A stretch of 64,000 bases of DNA from CBDBJR01 sp965206445 (GTDB lineage: Bacteria; Pseudomonadota; Gammaproteobacteria; Arenicellales; Poriferihabitantaceae), in the NCBI GenBank assembly GCA_965206445.1, contig CBDBJR010000002.1:744001-808000 (forward strand), given 5' to 3'. Below are positions 7,142 through 17,109 of the stretch, one piece after another. A program made the position numbers and the translations under genes. The notes beneath the pieces are model-generated. The model saw only the letters and a program-made list of their open reading frames with translations. It made no database searches and was not told where the DNA came from. Position 1 is the stretch's first letter; every line of letters begins with the position of its first letter.

Positions 7142-9258
7142 TATTCGACCTGTATTGTCGAGATGTCGGCGACCGTCAAAAACAACCGGAGAACACCCGA
7201 CAGCAAAGCCAGTCGATTGGCTTTGACCGCCGGGTCTTTATCCATCACCATCACCTGGTCGAAAAACCGGTCAATCGGCTGCTGCAAGGCCGCCAGCGCC
7301 TGCAAAACGGCGGCGTATTCGCGCCGGTCAAGGTCGCGCTCAATCCGCTGTCGGCATTCGCCAACGGCACCGGCGAGCGCTTTTTCCGCCTGCGCCTGCG
7401 CCCGTTCCGGTTGATACGCCGTATCCACCCGCCCGGCTTGCTGCAGGATATGGGCAATCCGCTTATTGGCCGCGGCCAGCGCCGCTGCGTCGGCGCTGCG
7501 GTCGCGGCAAAAAGCACGCAAGGCGCGCAGTCGGTGGTCGAAATCCAGCAGGCTGCGCGGCCGGCAGGCCAGCACTGCGCTGATTTCCCGGGCCGAAAAA
7601 TCGCGCTGATAATAGCCCTTCAGGCGCTCGGTAATGTAATCGAACACCGTCTCCAACACGCCGGTATCCAACCCGGACTGCCGATACCGGTCGGTTTCGA
7701 ATTGCGCCAATGCGGTCGCCAGCAGCGCATACAGATCCAGCTCGAGCCGCCGCTCAATCAAAATCCGCACCACCCCGAGCGCCGCCCGCCGCAGTGCGTA
7801 GGGGTCCTTGTCGCCGGTCGGCACCTCACCACTGGCAAAAATCCCCGCCAGGCTGTCGATCCGATCGGCCAGCGCAAGACAGCAGCCGAGGCGATTTTCC
7901 GGCAGCCGGTCGCCGGCAAAGCGCGGCAGGTAGTGCTGCTCGATGGCGGCGGCAACGGCCTTCGGCTCATGCTGTTCGAGCGCATAATAGCGCCCGACAA
8001 TGCCCTGCAACTCGGGCAGCTCGGCCACCATCTCGGTGACCAGATCGGCCTTGCATAAAACCGCCGCGCGCTCAACCTGCGCCACCGGCACGTCGAGCGA
8101 TGCGGCAATCTGGCCGGCCAATGCACGCAAGCGAAGGACTTTGTCCTGCACCGTCCCCAGTTTATGATGAAACAGCAGGCCGTCCAGCCGCCCGGCAGCC
8201 GCATCCAGACCGGCGGTGCGGTCCGCGTTCCAGAAAAATTCGGCGTCCGACAAGCGCGCCCGCAGCACGCGCTCGTTACCGCGCCGCACCTGCGCCGGCG
8301 CGCTGCTGTCGATGTTGCTCACGGTGATAAACATCGGCAGCAGCCGCTGCTTGTCATCGGTCAGATAAAAATATTTCTGATGATCGCGCAGGCAGGCAAT
8401 CAGCACCTCCTCCGGCATCGCCAAAAACCGCCGGTCGAACGCGCCCAGCAGTGCCTGCGGCCATTCAACCAGCCCGGTGACCAGATCGAGCAGCCGCTGA
8501 TCCAGCGCCACCTGCGCGCCGACCTCAGCGGCCAGTTGCTCCGCCTGCGCACGGATCTGCGACTGACGCTGCGCAAAGTCGGCCACTACCCAGCCGCGCC
8601 GCGCCAGCCGTTGCGGATACGCCTTGACCGAACTCAACTCAATCCGCCCGGGCGCATGAAACCGGTGGCCGCAGGTATCGCGACCGGCGTGCAACCCCAG
8701 CACCGAGACCGGCAGACAATCGCCCCCATGCAGCACCACCAGCCAGTGAACCGGGCGGACAAATTCGGCCGCGTGATCCCCCCAGCGCATACGGCGGGCA
8801 ATCGGCAGCCGCTTCACCGCCGTCTGCAAACACGCCTCGACCAGCGCCGCCAGCGGCTTGCCCGCCACCCGCTGCTGCGACGCCACCCAGCACCCCTCGG
8901 CCGTCTCCAGCGTCGTCAGCTGCTCGGGCGACACACCGCAGGAGCGGGCAAAGCCGAGCAATGCCTTGCTCGGCCGACCGGCCGCGTCGTACGCGATGGC
9001 CATCGCCGGGCCGCGGCGCTGCTGTATGCGCTCGGGTTGTTTGCCGGCCACCGCCGACAGCTTCAGCGCCAGCCGCCGCGGCGTGGCAAAAACCTGCAAG
9101 CGGGCGTTTTTATCCGCCACACCGGCGTCGACCAGCCCGGCTTTGACCGCATCGGCAAACGCCTGCGACAAACTTTGCAGATTTCCCGGCGGCAGTTCTT
9201 CGGTGCCGAGCTCAATCAGCAGCGTGTGCCGGCGGGCAGGGGAGGCGGCCATGCTCAA
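7141..9258 (-). CDS. glyS: Glycine--tRNA ligase beta subunit
   Basis: The 705-residue protein is the large subunit of the alpha2-beta2 bacterial glycyl-tRNA synthetase and contributes tRNA recognition and domains needed for aminoacylation. Family marks include LLIELGTEELPP at the N-terminus, ATPRRLAL, the HD-like region with KYFYLTDD and FITVSN, GNERVLRARLSDAEFFW, and DKDPYALRRAALGVVRI followed by a C-terminal anticodon-binding-like DALR region (MVMDKDPAVKANRLALL). The start overlaps the glyQ stop (ATGA), so the two subunits are translationally coupled. Its stop touches the gmhB start. Confidence 0.97.
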   Translation of the reverse strand: MSMAASPARRHTLLIELGTEELPPGNLQSLSQAFADAVKAGLVDAGVADKNARLQVFATPRRLALKLSAVAGKQPERIQQRRGPAMAIAYDAAGRPSKALLGFARSCGVSPEQLTTLETAEGCWVASQQRVAGKPLAALVEACLQTAVKRLPIARRMRWGDHAAEFVRPVHWLVVLHGGDCLPVSVLGLHAGRDTCGHRFHAPGRIELSSVKAYPQRLARRGWVVADFAQRQSQIRAQAEQLAAEVGAQVALDQRLLDLVTGLVEWPQALLGAFDRRFLAMPEEVLIACLRDHQKYFYLTDDKQRLLPMFITVSNIDSSAPAQVRRGNERVLRARLSDAEFFWNADRTAGLDAAAGRLDGLLFHHKLGTVQDKVLRLRALAGQIAASLDVPVAQVERAAVLCKADLVTEMVAELPELQGIVGRYYALEQHEPKAVAAAIEQHYLPRFAGDRLPENRLGCCLALADRIDSLAGIFASGEVPTGDKDPYALRRAALGVVRILIERRLELDLYALLATALAQFETDRYRQSGLDTGVLETVFDYITERLKGYYQRDFSAREISAVLACRPRSLLDFDHRLRALRAFCRDRSADAAALAAANKRIAHILQQAGRVDTAYQPERAQAQAEKALAGAVGECRQRIERDLDRREYAAVLQALAALQQPIDRFFDQVMVMDKDPAVKANRLALLSGVLRLFLTVADISTIQVE

Positions 9259-10151
9259 CCGCCGGACGCGCCGCCGGTGCGCGGAAAGCCGAGTTGCTTG
9301 CGGCTGTCATAGTATGCGTGGGCAACCCCGCGCGCCAGCGAGCGCACCCGCCCGATATAGCGCACCCTTTCGGTCACGCCAATGGCATGGCGCGCATCCA
9401 GCAGATTGAACGTATGCGAGGCCGTCAGCACCTGCTCGTAGGCCGGCAGCGGCAGCGCGCAGTGCAGCAGTTTTTTGCACATGCTTTCGGCGGCATCGAA
9501 TTGCAGCAGCAACTGCGCCACGTCCGCATGTTCAAAGTTGTAGGCCGATTGCTCGACTTCATTTTGATGGTAGATATCGCGGTAGTGATAGCGCCCGACC
9601 GGGCTGTCGCACCACACCAGATCGAACACATTATCGACCCCCTGCAAATGCATCGCCAGGCGTTCGAGGCCGTACGTGATCTCGCCCATGACCGGCTTGC
9701 AGTCGAGGCCGCCGACCTGCTGAAAGTAGGTAAACTGGCTCACCTCCATGCCGTTCAGCCAGATCTCCCAGCCCAGCCCCCAGGCCCCCAGAGTCGGCGA
9801 TTCCCAGTCGTCTTCGACAAAGCGAATATCGTCTTCGAGCATATCCAGCCCGAGCGCGCGCAGCGAATCGAGATACTGCTGCTGAAAATCGTCCGGCGAC
9901 GGCTTGAGCACCACCTGGAACTGAAAATAATGCTGCAACCGATTCGGGTTATCCGCATAGCGCCCGTCGGTGGGACGGCGGGACGGCTGCACATAGGCCG
10001 CCTGCAACGGCTCCGGGCCAATCGCCGCCAGAAAAGTGGCCGGGTGAAAGGTGCCGGCGCCGACCGGCATATCATACGGCTGCATGATCACACAGCCCTG
10101 CTGTGCCCAATAATTTTGCAGTTGCAGGATCAGCTGCTGGAACGTGATCAT
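9255..10151 (-). CDS. glyQ: Glycine--tRNA ligase alpha subunit
   Basis: This is the catalytic class II subunit of tetrameric glycyl-tRNA synthetase, 298 residues, the usual size. Signature stretches are FQQLILQLQNYWAQQGC, MPVGAGTFHPATFL, PSRRPTDGRYADNPNR, HYFQFQVVLKPSP and LGWEIWLNGMEVSQFTYF. It is followed at once by glyS with a 4-base overlap. Upstream (10152-10230) is a short spacer without a gene that should carry the promoter of the glyQ-glyS-gmhB-plsC run, since the next gene upstream ends at 10231 in the same direction. Confidence 0.97.
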   Translation of the reverse strand: MITFQQLILQLQNYWAQQGCVIMQPYDMPVGAGTFHPATFLAAIGPEPLQAAYVQPSRRPTDGRYADNPNRLQHYFQFQVVLKPSPDDFQQQYLDSLRALGLDMLEDDIRFVEDDWESPTLGAWGLGWEIWLNGMEVSQFTYFQQVGGLDCKPVMGEITYGLERLAMHLQGVDNVFDLVWCDSPVGRYHYRDIYHQNEVEQSAYNFEHADVAQLLLQFDAAESMCKKLLHCALPLPAYEQVLTASHTFNLLDARHAIGVTERVRYIGRVRSLARGVAHAYYDSRKQLGFPRTGGASGG

Positions 10152-10230
10152 TGAAAAATCGTACTCGATAAGCGCCCCGGCAGCGGCGGGTTAGGCGCCG
10201 GTTGCAGGGGGGTGGTTTAACGCAGCGGCA

Positions 10231-11835
10231 TTACACCGCACGCGGCTCAGCGGCGGCAACCGCGCTGCACAGCAAATGCAGCGCCGCAAGTCTATCACCG
10301 TTTAGGTGCGCTCGAATCAGCGGTCGGTGTTTTTGCTGCAAGGCGTACAGATCCCCGTCGGCCTGTGCGCGGATCAGCTCGGCAAACGAATACCGGCGCT
10401 GCGGTATGGCGACGTCGGTTTGCGCCGGTTCGATAATCTGCAAAAAATGACCGCAGGCCGGCCCGCCTTTATGCAGCTGACCGGTCGAATGCAGATAGCG
10501 CGGGCCAAACGCGACCGTCACCGCGCGCGCAAACCGCCGGGCAATCAGCCGCTGCAAGCGGTCCAGGGCCGCCCGCACCGGCGGGAAATCGGGCAGATAC
10601 GCCAATATCGCGACATAATCCTGCGCCCGGACGTTGGCCAGGAACCCGGCCACCGAGTCGATTTCAGCGCCGTCGTGCGACTGCGGCACAACGGTTTGCA
10701 GTAGCAGGCCGGCCTGCCGCTCGCAGGTCGTCAGCGCGAGCCGCACCTGTTTTTGCATCACCCGGCGGGTGTTCAGCTTGGCCTGCGCCACGTCCGGTTG
10801 ATCGAACGGATTGACCCGCATGTACGCCGCCGCCGCCGCAGTGGCAAACTGCCAGCGGAAAAATTCCGCGCCCAGATCCGCAACGCCCTCCAGCCGCCAG
10901 CTCACATCGGCCGCGCCGTCCATCGATGCGCCGCACTCGATGCGAATCAGGACGCGGTCGGCGCGCTGCTGAAAAACGGCAATCGCCGCCGCATCCGTCA
11001 GCGGCAGAAAGCCTTTGCCGGACTTGCCGGTGCTTTCCGCAATCAACTGCTCGATCCACAGCCCCAGCGAATGCAGCACCGGCGGCAATTGCAGACACAG
11101 CTTGTCTGCCCCATCGAGCCAGGCCTGCCCCAGCATCCGGCCCAGCACCAATGCCGGGCTGCGCTCCGCGGCATCGGCCCGGGTTTGTGCAACCGCGTCG
11201 GCGGCCCGCTCCAGCACCGCGCGCAAATCGACCCCGATCAACGCGGCCGGCACCAGGCCGGCATAGTTCAGCGCGGCATACCGCCCGCCAACCTCCGGCT
11301 GATTCAAAAACACCTTGCCAAACGCCAGCTGACCGGCCCGCAGATGCAGGCGGCTGTCCTGATCGGTAATCGCGACAAAGCGGGCGCCCGGCTGCGCATC
11401 GGAGCGGGCAACGCGGGCATAGAAATAGTCCAGCAGACTATCGGTTTCGATACTCAAGCCGGATTTGCTGGAAACGACAAACAGCGCCCGGTCGATGATG
11501 GCATCGCGCACCGCCAGCACCGCCGCCGGCGAAGTCGAATCCAGCACAATCAACTCGGGCAGGCCGGCGCCGGGAGGCTGTAACGCGGCGAATACCGCCG
11601 GCGCCAGACTGCCGCCGCCCATAGCGAGCAGCACCACATAGCGGATACGCCGGCATTGCCATATCTGCTCAACCCACGCCGTCAGCTCGGGCAGCCGCTC
11701 GGCCGACCAGGCGGCACTATCCAGCCAGCCGAGTGCCCGGACGATGTCGGGATGCGCGGCGGCGTCGCATTGCCACAGTGACGGCTCGCGGCGCCACAGT
11801 CGGCGCGCGAGATCGGCCGGGACGGGCTCGGTCAT
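10231..11835 (-). CDS. Glucose-6-phosphate isomerase-like protein (Tal/Pgi-fusion type Pgi)
   Basis: The 534-residue SIS-fold sugar-phosphate isomerase most resembles the Pgi half of transaldolase/glucose-6-phosphate isomerase fusions rather than E. coli Pgi. Landmarks are LLAMGGGSLAPAVFA (sugar-phosphate loop), VVSSKSGLSIETDSLL, VGGRYAALNYAGLVPAAL, ESTGKSGKGFLPLTD and VNPFDQPDVAQAK, the last two typical of that subfamily. No transaldolase domain precedes it. I chose the ATG at 11835 (MTEPVPAD); a GTG at 11868, directly after the galE stop, is also possible and would add 11 residues. It probably interconverts glucose-6-P and fructose-6-P next to galE. Confidence 0.8.
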   Translation of the reverse strand: MTEPVPADLARRLWRREPSLWQCDAAAHPDIVRALGWLDSAAWSAERLPELTAWVEQIWQCRRIRYVVLLAMGGGSLAPAVFAALQPPGAGLPELIVLDSTSPAAVLAVRDAIIDRALFVVSSKSGLSIETDSLLDYFYARVARSDAQPGARFVAITDQDSRLHLRAGQLAFGKVFLNQPEVGGRYAALNYAGLVPAALIGVDLRAVLERAADAVAQTRADAAERSPALVLGRMLGQAWLDGADKLCLQLPPVLHSLGLWIEQLIAESTGKSGKGFLPLTDAAAIAVFQQRADRVLIRIECGASMDGAADVSWRLEGVADLGAEFFRWQFATAAAAAYMRVNPFDQPDVAQAKLNTRRVMQKQVRLALTTCERQAGLLLQTVVPQSHDGAEIDSVAGFLANVRAQDYVAILAYLPDFPPVRAALDRLQRLIARRFARAVTVAFGPRYLHSTGQLHKGGPACGHFLQIIEPAQTDVAIPQRRYSFAELIRAQADGDLYALQQKHRPLIRAHLNGDRLAALHLLCSAVAAAEPRAV

Positions 11836-11868
11836 CGGGCTGCCGTCAAACTCGCCGCCATCGCCCAC

Positions 11869-12873
11869 TCATCTCGACCCGGATTCCCCGGCAGACAGGC
11901 GGCGTTGTTCCCATGCGAGCGCACTGCGGCAAATCAAATCCAGGTTATCCAGCTGCGGCTGCCAGTCGAGTTTTTTGCGAATTAATCGGTTGTCCGCGAT
12001 CAATCGCGGCGCATCGCCGGCGCGCCGGTTGCCCAGTTCGACCTTGAAATCGACGCCGCTGACGGCCCGCATCCGTGCGATTACCTGATGCACGCTATAG
12101 CCGTGGCCATAGCCGCAATTGAGCACCAGATTTTCATGCCCGGCTTGCAGATAGCCCAGCGCATCGATATGCGCGCGCGCCAGATCATCGACGTGAATAT
12201 AGTCGCGGATGCAGGTGCCGTCCGGGGTCGGATAATCGTTGCCGAAGATCACCACGCGGTCGCGCACACCGCAGGCGGCTTCGCTGGCCACCTTGATCAA
12301 ATGCGCGGCGGTTATCTGACCGTTCAGCCCGCTTTGCGCCGCCCCGGCCACATTGAAATAGCGCAGCGCCGCATAGTGAAACGCGCCGCCGGCGGCCATA
12401 TCGTGCAGCATCCGCTCGGTCATCAGCTTGCTCTGACCGTATGGATTGATCGGGCCGGGCCGGGCCTGCTCATCAACGCTGTCCGCCGACTGAATGCCGT
12501 ACACCGCCGCACTGGAGGAAAAAATAAATCGCCGGACCCCCGCCTGCATACAGCTGCGTATCAGGTTAAACGACCCCACCACGTTGTTATCGTAGTATTT
12601 TGCCGGATTGTCGATCGACTCCTCGATCTGCGTGTAGGCGGCAAAGTGAATCACCGCGGTAATGGCGTGTCGCCGAATAATCTCGCCGACTTTATCGCGG
12701 TCGCCGATATCCGCCAGATAAAACAAAGCCGGCGGCTGTGCCGACGCCTCGCCGGGAGAGCGATGGTCCAGCACCACCAATTGCGCGCACCTGTCCGCCA
12801 GCAGAAAACAGGTGTGCGAGCCGATGTAGCCGACGCCGCCGGTCACTAAAATTCGTTCGGCAGAAAGTGTCAT
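11869..12873 (-). CDS. galE: UDP-glucose 4-epimerase
   Basis: The 334-residue extended short-chain dehydrogenase interconverts UDP-glucose and UDP-galactose for envelope polysaccharides. It has the NAD-binding ILVTGGVGYIGSHTC motif at the start, HFAAYTQIEESIDNPAKYY, catalytic SSSAAVYG and YGQSK (Y-x3-K), the RYFNVAGA segment, and GTCIRDYIHVDDLARAH near the C-terminus, all typical of GalE. The open frame extends 23 codons upstream, but ATG 12873 (MTLSAERILVTGG) places the Rossmann motif where family members have it. Confidence 0.93.
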   Translation of the reverse strand: MTLSAERILVTGGVGYIGSHTCFLLADRCAQLVVLDHRSPGEASAQPPALFYLADIGDRDKVGEIIRRHAITAVIHFAAYTQIEESIDNPAKYYDNNVVGSFNLIRSCMQAGVRRFIFSSSAAVYGIQSADSVDEQARPGPINPYGQSKLMTERMLHDMAAGGAFHYAALRYFNVAGAAQSGLNGQITAAHLIKVASEAACGVRDRVVIFGNDYPTPDGTCIRDYIHVDDLARAHIDALGYLQAGHENLVLNCGYGHGYSVHQVIARMRAVSGVDFKVELGNRRAGDAPRLIADNRLIRKKLDWQPQLDNLDLICRSALAWEQRRLSAGESGSR

Positions 12874-12958
12874 AGAGAATATTGCGCGATGGTGCGGCAA
12901 TCGCAGCGCACCCGGCCAGTGCCGACCCGCCGCCGGTCGCAATCAGAGCAGCCCGCCG

Positions 12959-15385
12959 CTAACGATCATCCCCGCCGTCGCCGTCTTCATCGTCATCCAG
13001 TTTGGCCTGTTTGGCCGCTTCGGCGGCCAGCACGCTGCCGATTGCCGCCGCCGATTCCGCCAGCAGCAGTTTCTTTTTGTCCAGCGCGGTTGCCTGCTCG
13101 TCCGCATCGGCCGATGGGCCGGCCTTGCCGGCATGCGCGTGCTCCATGTCCTCCGGCAACCGTACCGTGACCTCACGGTGGGCAAAATGGATGCCGCCGG
13201 CGGCCAGGGCATCACGCACACAGCGATAGGCCTCGCGCCGGATAACCCATTGCTCGCCCGGCTTGGCGGTGTACTTCATCCGCACAATCAACGCCGACTC
13301 TTCCACCCGCATCACCCCTTGAGATTTAAGCGGCAAAATAAAATTGGGGCCCATCACCGGATCCTTGAGCAGATCCTGGCCGACTTTCTTGATAATTTTT
13401 CTGACCTCCTCGATATCGGTATCGTATGACAAGCGCAATTCGAGCTTCATCGTGATCCAGTCGCGGCTGAGGTTTTTGACGGTTTTGACCTCGCTGTAGG
13501 GGATCGTCTGCACCGCACCGAGGTGATGGCGCAACTGCATCGAGCGCAGGGAAATTTTCTCTACCGTGCCGCGCAGCGTGCCAATCTCGATATATTCATT
13601 GCGCCGAAACGCATCGTCGATCAAAAAGAAAATCCCGCCCAATATATCCTGCACCAGCTTTTGCGCGCCAAAACCGATGGCAATGCCCACCACCCCGGCG
13701 CCGGCCAGCAGCGGGCCGATGGCAATGCCCAGAGAGTGCAGCACCGACAGCACCAAAAACAGCACCAACACCACGGTAATCACGGTCTTCAGCAGCGGCA
13801 GCAGCGTCTCGGCACGGCTGAGACCTTCACCGCCGCCGTCGCCCTCGAGGCTGGCAATCGGGTCCAGCTGCTCCACCGCTTCCGGCAGGTTGCGCTCCAC
13901 CAGTGCGTGAAACAACTCCCACACGAGGTAGGCGATGGTGCTGATAGTGAGCAGATTGACCCCTTGGCGAAAGAGGTTCTGACCGAACGAATCCTGCATC
14001 AATTGCGCGGTTTTCGAGCCCAGCGCCTGATACAGCATAAACACAATCGTGCCGATAGCGAGCATCCGAAAGCCGCTTTGCACGACGCCGATAAAGCGCG
14101 TCGCGCGGCGCTCGAAAACCGGGCTTTGCAGCCAGTTGATAGCCGTCACTTTGCTCAGCAGCCGGTTGAACAGCCGGTCGGCAATCGGCAGCGCCAGCGT
14201 GGCCCACCAGCTTTGGGTGATGATAGCGGCATCGTCCCACTGACCGGTAAAGGCCTTGTACAGCCACAGCAGCCACAGCAGCAGCAGCCAGGCGGTAAAC
14301 AGAAACGGCCATGAATGGATCAGAAAATCGCGGGCAAAATTATGCAGATAGCCGCTATTGTTGGCGCCGCTGCCGGCAAACATCCCGGCGACCTTGTGAT
14401 GCAGGCGCCAGATCTGGCTGAGGATAATCAGATTCAGCGCCAGCGTGTACACGATCAACAAGCCGTTTTGCTGGATGTCATTAAAGCCGACCCGCACCAG
14501 ATAGTTGAGCAGCGCGGCCCCAAACTCGGTCAGACAAAAGAACACGCCGAGCCAGAAATACAGCCGTCTGGCCGACAGGTCATCCAGCGGCACGGTGCGC
14601 AGTTGCGTATGCCGGGGGGAAAAAACACTGCGCAGCAAAACCAGCCACAGACGCAGCTTGATAAACGCCACCAGCAGCTCGATAAACAAAAATTCCAGAT
14701 AGGGGTTTTGTTTGATAAACAGCAGCGCGCAGGTGTACGCCACCGCCGCCAGCACCGCCAGCCCGGTCAACTGCACCAGCACCCGGGTACAAATCAGCTT
14801 TAATTTAAGCGCATTGTTTTTTTCACGCACATCCACATAGTGATACAGCCGCCGCAGCAGCTTGCGCGTGGTAACCCATTCGCAGGCCAGCGCCAGCGCC
14901 AGAATCATCAGGCAGGTGAATAAAATGCGCCCGCCGCTCCAGCCGGTTTCTTCCGAGGTCGCCAGCGCGAAGGCGGCTTTGATGTGGGCCGGATACTGCG
15001 GCGCCATTGCCGCCAATTGCGACAGGTGGTAACCGAGTTTATTGGTTTCGGTTTGCTCCCAATGGTCAAACAGCGTCTGACTGTATGCGTTCTCCTGCCC
15101 GGCGGCATCGGTGTCGGTGTCGGCGGGCGCCGGCGCCGGTTCGAGCAGCTCCATCAGCGTCCGGCGCAAGTCCTCCTTGTCGGTGTCGGTGTCGTTTGCC
15201 CCCGTCTCAGCCTCGGTCGCAGCGGCGGCGGTGTCTTCGGCCAGCGCACTGCTGCCATAATCCTGCGCCAGCCCCGCACTCCAGGGCGCCAACATGGCCA
15301 GCCAGAACAGCACGGCAATGCCCGCCCGGCGCAGTCCGCCGGAGTGGATTTTCCTGCTATGATTATTGCTGTGATCGATTCGCAT
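12959..15385 (-). CDS. Large MscS-family mechanosensitive channel
   Basis: The 808-residue inner-membrane protein has a signal peptide (AVLFWLAMLAPWSAGLAQ), an acidic, threonine- and aspartate-rich periplasmic stretch, many predicted membrane helices through the middle, and a C-terminal MscS core. The pore helix and beta domain are visible in GPLLAGAGVVGIAIGFGAQ, KLVQDILGGIFFLIDD and RRNEYIEIGTLRGTVEKISL, followed by the alpha/beta cytoplasmic domain. Its tail is charged (KLDDDEDGDGGDDR). The channel should open under hypo-osmotic tension and release solutes. Start 15385 (MRIDHSNN) is chosen because it places a normal signal peptide at the N-terminus; an upstream in-frame start at 15475 adds only proline- and arginine-rich sequence. 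Confidence 0.88.
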   Translation of the reverse strand: MRIDHSNNHSRKIHSGGLRRAGIAVLFWLAMLAPWSAGLAQDYGSSALAEDTAAAATEAETGANDTDTDKEDLRRTLMELLEPAPAPADTDTDAAGQENAYSQTLFDHWEQTETNKLGYHLSQLAAMAPQYPAHIKAAFALATSEETGWSGGRILFTCLMILALALACEWVTTRKLLRRLYHYVDVREKNNALKLKLICTRVLVQLTGLAVLAAVAYTCALLFIKQNPYLEFLFIELLVAFIKLRLWLVLLRSVFSPRHTQLRTVPLDDLSARRLYFWLGVFFCLTEFGAALLNYLVRVGFNDIQQNGLLIVYTLALNLIILSQIWRLHHKVAGMFAGSGANNSGYLHNFARDFLIHSWPFLFTAWLLLLWLLWLYKAFTGQWDDAAIITQSWWATLALPIADRLFNRLLSKVTAINWLQSPVFERRATRFIGVVQSGFRMLAIGTIVFMLYQALGSKTAQLMQDSFGQNLFRQGVNLLTISTIAYLVWELFHALVERNLPEAVEQLDPIASLEGDGGGEGLSRAETLLPLLKTVITVVLVLFLVLSVLHSLGIAIGPLLAGAGVVGIAIGFGAQKLVQDILGGIFFLIDDAFRRNEYIEIGTLRGTVEKISLRSMQLRHHLGAVQTIPYSEVKTVKNLSRDWITMKLELRLSYDTDIEEVRKIIKKVGQDLLKDPVMGPNFILPLKSQGVMRVEESALIVRMKYTAKPGEQWVIRREAYRCVRDALAAGGIHFAHREVTVRLPEDMEHAHAGKAGPSADADEQATALDKKKLLLAESAAAIGSVLAAEAAKQAKLDDDEDGDGGDDR

Positions 15386-15482
15386 AACGCTGTCGATTGC
15401 CGCCGGCATTGCCCCGGGGGTGATACGGCCCGCACCGGCACGGGGCCGACTTTTCGCTGCACCGGACCGCTGCACCGGACCA

Positions 15483-16196
15483 ATGCACAGGGCCGGTGCA
15501 CATAGATTGATCAGTATATTGCATAAGCCGTCAGATCAAAACACCGGAATCAAAGATGCCGCCAGCCTGATTGTGGTGAAAAATCCGGCAACGCGGCCGC
15601 AAGTGCTGCTCGGCAAGCGGGCGGCGAGCAATCGTTTTATGCCCAATCGCTATGTTTTCCCGGGCGGCGGGCTGCAAGCCGAGGACTACCGGACGGCCGT
15701 ACTGTCAGCGCTGGATTCGACCTACACCGGCCCTATGGGGGTGCGCGGCAACCGCGACAAAGCCCGGGCGCTCGCCTGTGCGGCGGTCAGAGAAACCTTC
15801 GAAGAAACCGGCTTGCTGCTGAGCACGCCGGAACAACTGCGCGACATCACGCACCGCCGACCGCCGGACAGCACCGCGGCGCAGCCGGCCCCGATGCTCG
15901 GGCAGGTGCAGTATATCGGCCGGGCAACCACGCCGGTCGGCCTGCCGATGCGCTTCAACGCGCGGTTTTTCGTCGCCCCGGCGGAGCGGTTCTGCGGCCA
16001 GCTACAGGATTCGGATGAATTGAGTCGACTCGATTGGTTCGAGCCGCGGCAATGGCCGGATTTGTCATTGGCCGGGATAACCATGTTCATTCTGCAAAAT
16101 CTCGACCGCATCCTCGCCGGCCTGCCCGACAAACACAGTTTTATTTTCCGCCACGACAACCATCGGCCAACGGTGCGCTGGGCGCGGCCAGGCTGA
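15483..16196 (+). CDS. NUDIX hydrolase
   Basis: The roughly 237-residue NUDIX protein belongs to the long-insert type seen in NUDT19-like or CoA-pyrophosphatase-like enzymes. The Nudix box is split: RYVFPGGGLQAED supplies the glycine part, and about 35 residues later AAVRETFEETGLLL supplies the R-E-x-x-E-E-x-G metal-binding helix. Such enzymes hydrolyse nucleoside diphosphates linked to another group; the substrate is not predictable here. The 5' end is uncertain: ATG 15483 is used, while TTG 15507 is an alternative just before similarity begins. It is divergent from the MscS gene and convergent, end to end, with the following metallohydrolase. Confidence 0.82.
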   Translation: MHRAGAHRLISILHKPSDQNTGIKDAASLIVVKNPATRPQVLLGKRAASNRFMPNRYVFPGGGLQAEDYRTAVLSALDSTYTGPMGVRGNRDKARALACAAVRETFEETGLLLSTPEQLRDITHRRPPDSTAAQPAPMLGQVQYIGRATTPVGLPMRFNARFFVAPAERFCGQLQDSDELSRLDWFEPRQWPDLSLAGITMFILQNLDRILAGLPDKHSFIFRHDNHRPTVRWARPG

Positions 16197-17105
16197 TTAC
16201 TGCGGCGGCAAATCGATGGCCGCATACCGCTCGGGTTCGTCTGCCGCCCCGGTCAGCAGTCGAACCCGGCCCTGCTGCTGCAAAAAATGCAATGCGGCAA
16301 GTATCGAGCGCTCCGCCCCGGTATGCAGTGCGGCATCGATATCGGGATAGATGCGCCGGCGCAAATCGGCAATCCGGCCATCACCCCGGCGCACCGCAGC
16401 GGCCACCTGCTCCACCCGCGCCAGCCGATGCCGGATGGTCTGCTCGATATACGCCGTTGGCCGGGTGATGGGCGCACCGTGCGTCGGCCAATAAATCGAT
16501 TCGCTACGCCGTTTGAGCTGCTCCAGGCTATGCAGATACGCGGCCAGGTTGCCGTCCGGCGGCGCAATCACCGTGGTCGACCAGGCCATCAACTGATCGC
16601 CGCAAAACAGCACCTGCTCCGGCGGCAAAGCAAAACACAGATGGTTGGCGCAGTGGCCGGGCGTGTGCACGGCTTGCAGCCGCCAGCCCTCGCCGACAAT
16701 CATATCGCCGTCAGCGAGCCGGATATCGGGGACAAAATCATAGTCCGCCCCGGCCTCGCGCACACCGGCCGGCGGCCGGGAATGCGGCGCAAAACCGAAC
16801 GTCGGCGCCCCGCACCGCGCCTGCAACAACGCCGCCGCCGGCGAGTGGTCGGCGTGGGTATGGGTCACCAGAATATGGCTGATCGACTGCCCGGCGACCG
16901 CCTGCACGATGGCCTCGACGTGCGCGGCGATCGGCGGGCCGGGGTCGATGACCGCCACGCGCCGGTGGCCGATCAGATAGGTGCCGGTGCCGTGAAATGT
17001 GAATGCGCCCGGGTTGGGGGCAACGATGCGGCGAATCAACGGGCTCAGCGTTTCGGCCACGCCGTATTCACAGGCGAACTGACGATTGAACTGTATCCCG
17101 GCCAT
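16197..17105 (-). CDS. MBL-fold metallohydrolase (LACTB2-like)
   Basis: The 302-residue metallo-beta-lactamase-fold hydrolase carries the metal-binding motif THTHADHSPAA (H-x-H-x-D-H), then HTPGHCANHLCF and FCGDQLMAW, which give the further His and Asp ligands. The last 80 residues (IRHRLARVEQVAAAVRRGDG onward) look like the winged-helix tail of LACTB2-like proteins. Human LACTB2 is an endoribonuclease; bacterial relatives are mostly uncharacterised, so only a hydrolase role is stated. It ends directly against the NUDIX gene stop and starts four bases after pyrD ends, likely in one operon. Confidence 0.85.
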   Translation of the reverse strand: MAGIQFNRQFACEYGVAETLSPLIRRIVAPNPGAFTFHGTGTYLIGHRRVAVIDPGPPIAAHVEAIVQAVAGQSISHILVTHTHADHSPAAALLQARCGAPTFGFAPHSRPPAGVREAGADYDFVPDIRLADGDMIVGEGWRLQAVHTPGHCANHLCFALPPEQVLFCGDQLMAWSTTVIAPPDGNLAAYLHSLEQLKRRSESIYWPTHGAPITRPTAYIEQTIRHRLARVEQVAAAVRRGDGRIADLRRRIYPDIDAALHTGAERSILAALHFLQQQGRVRLLTGAADEPERYAAIDLPPQ

Positions 17106-17109
17106 CGAG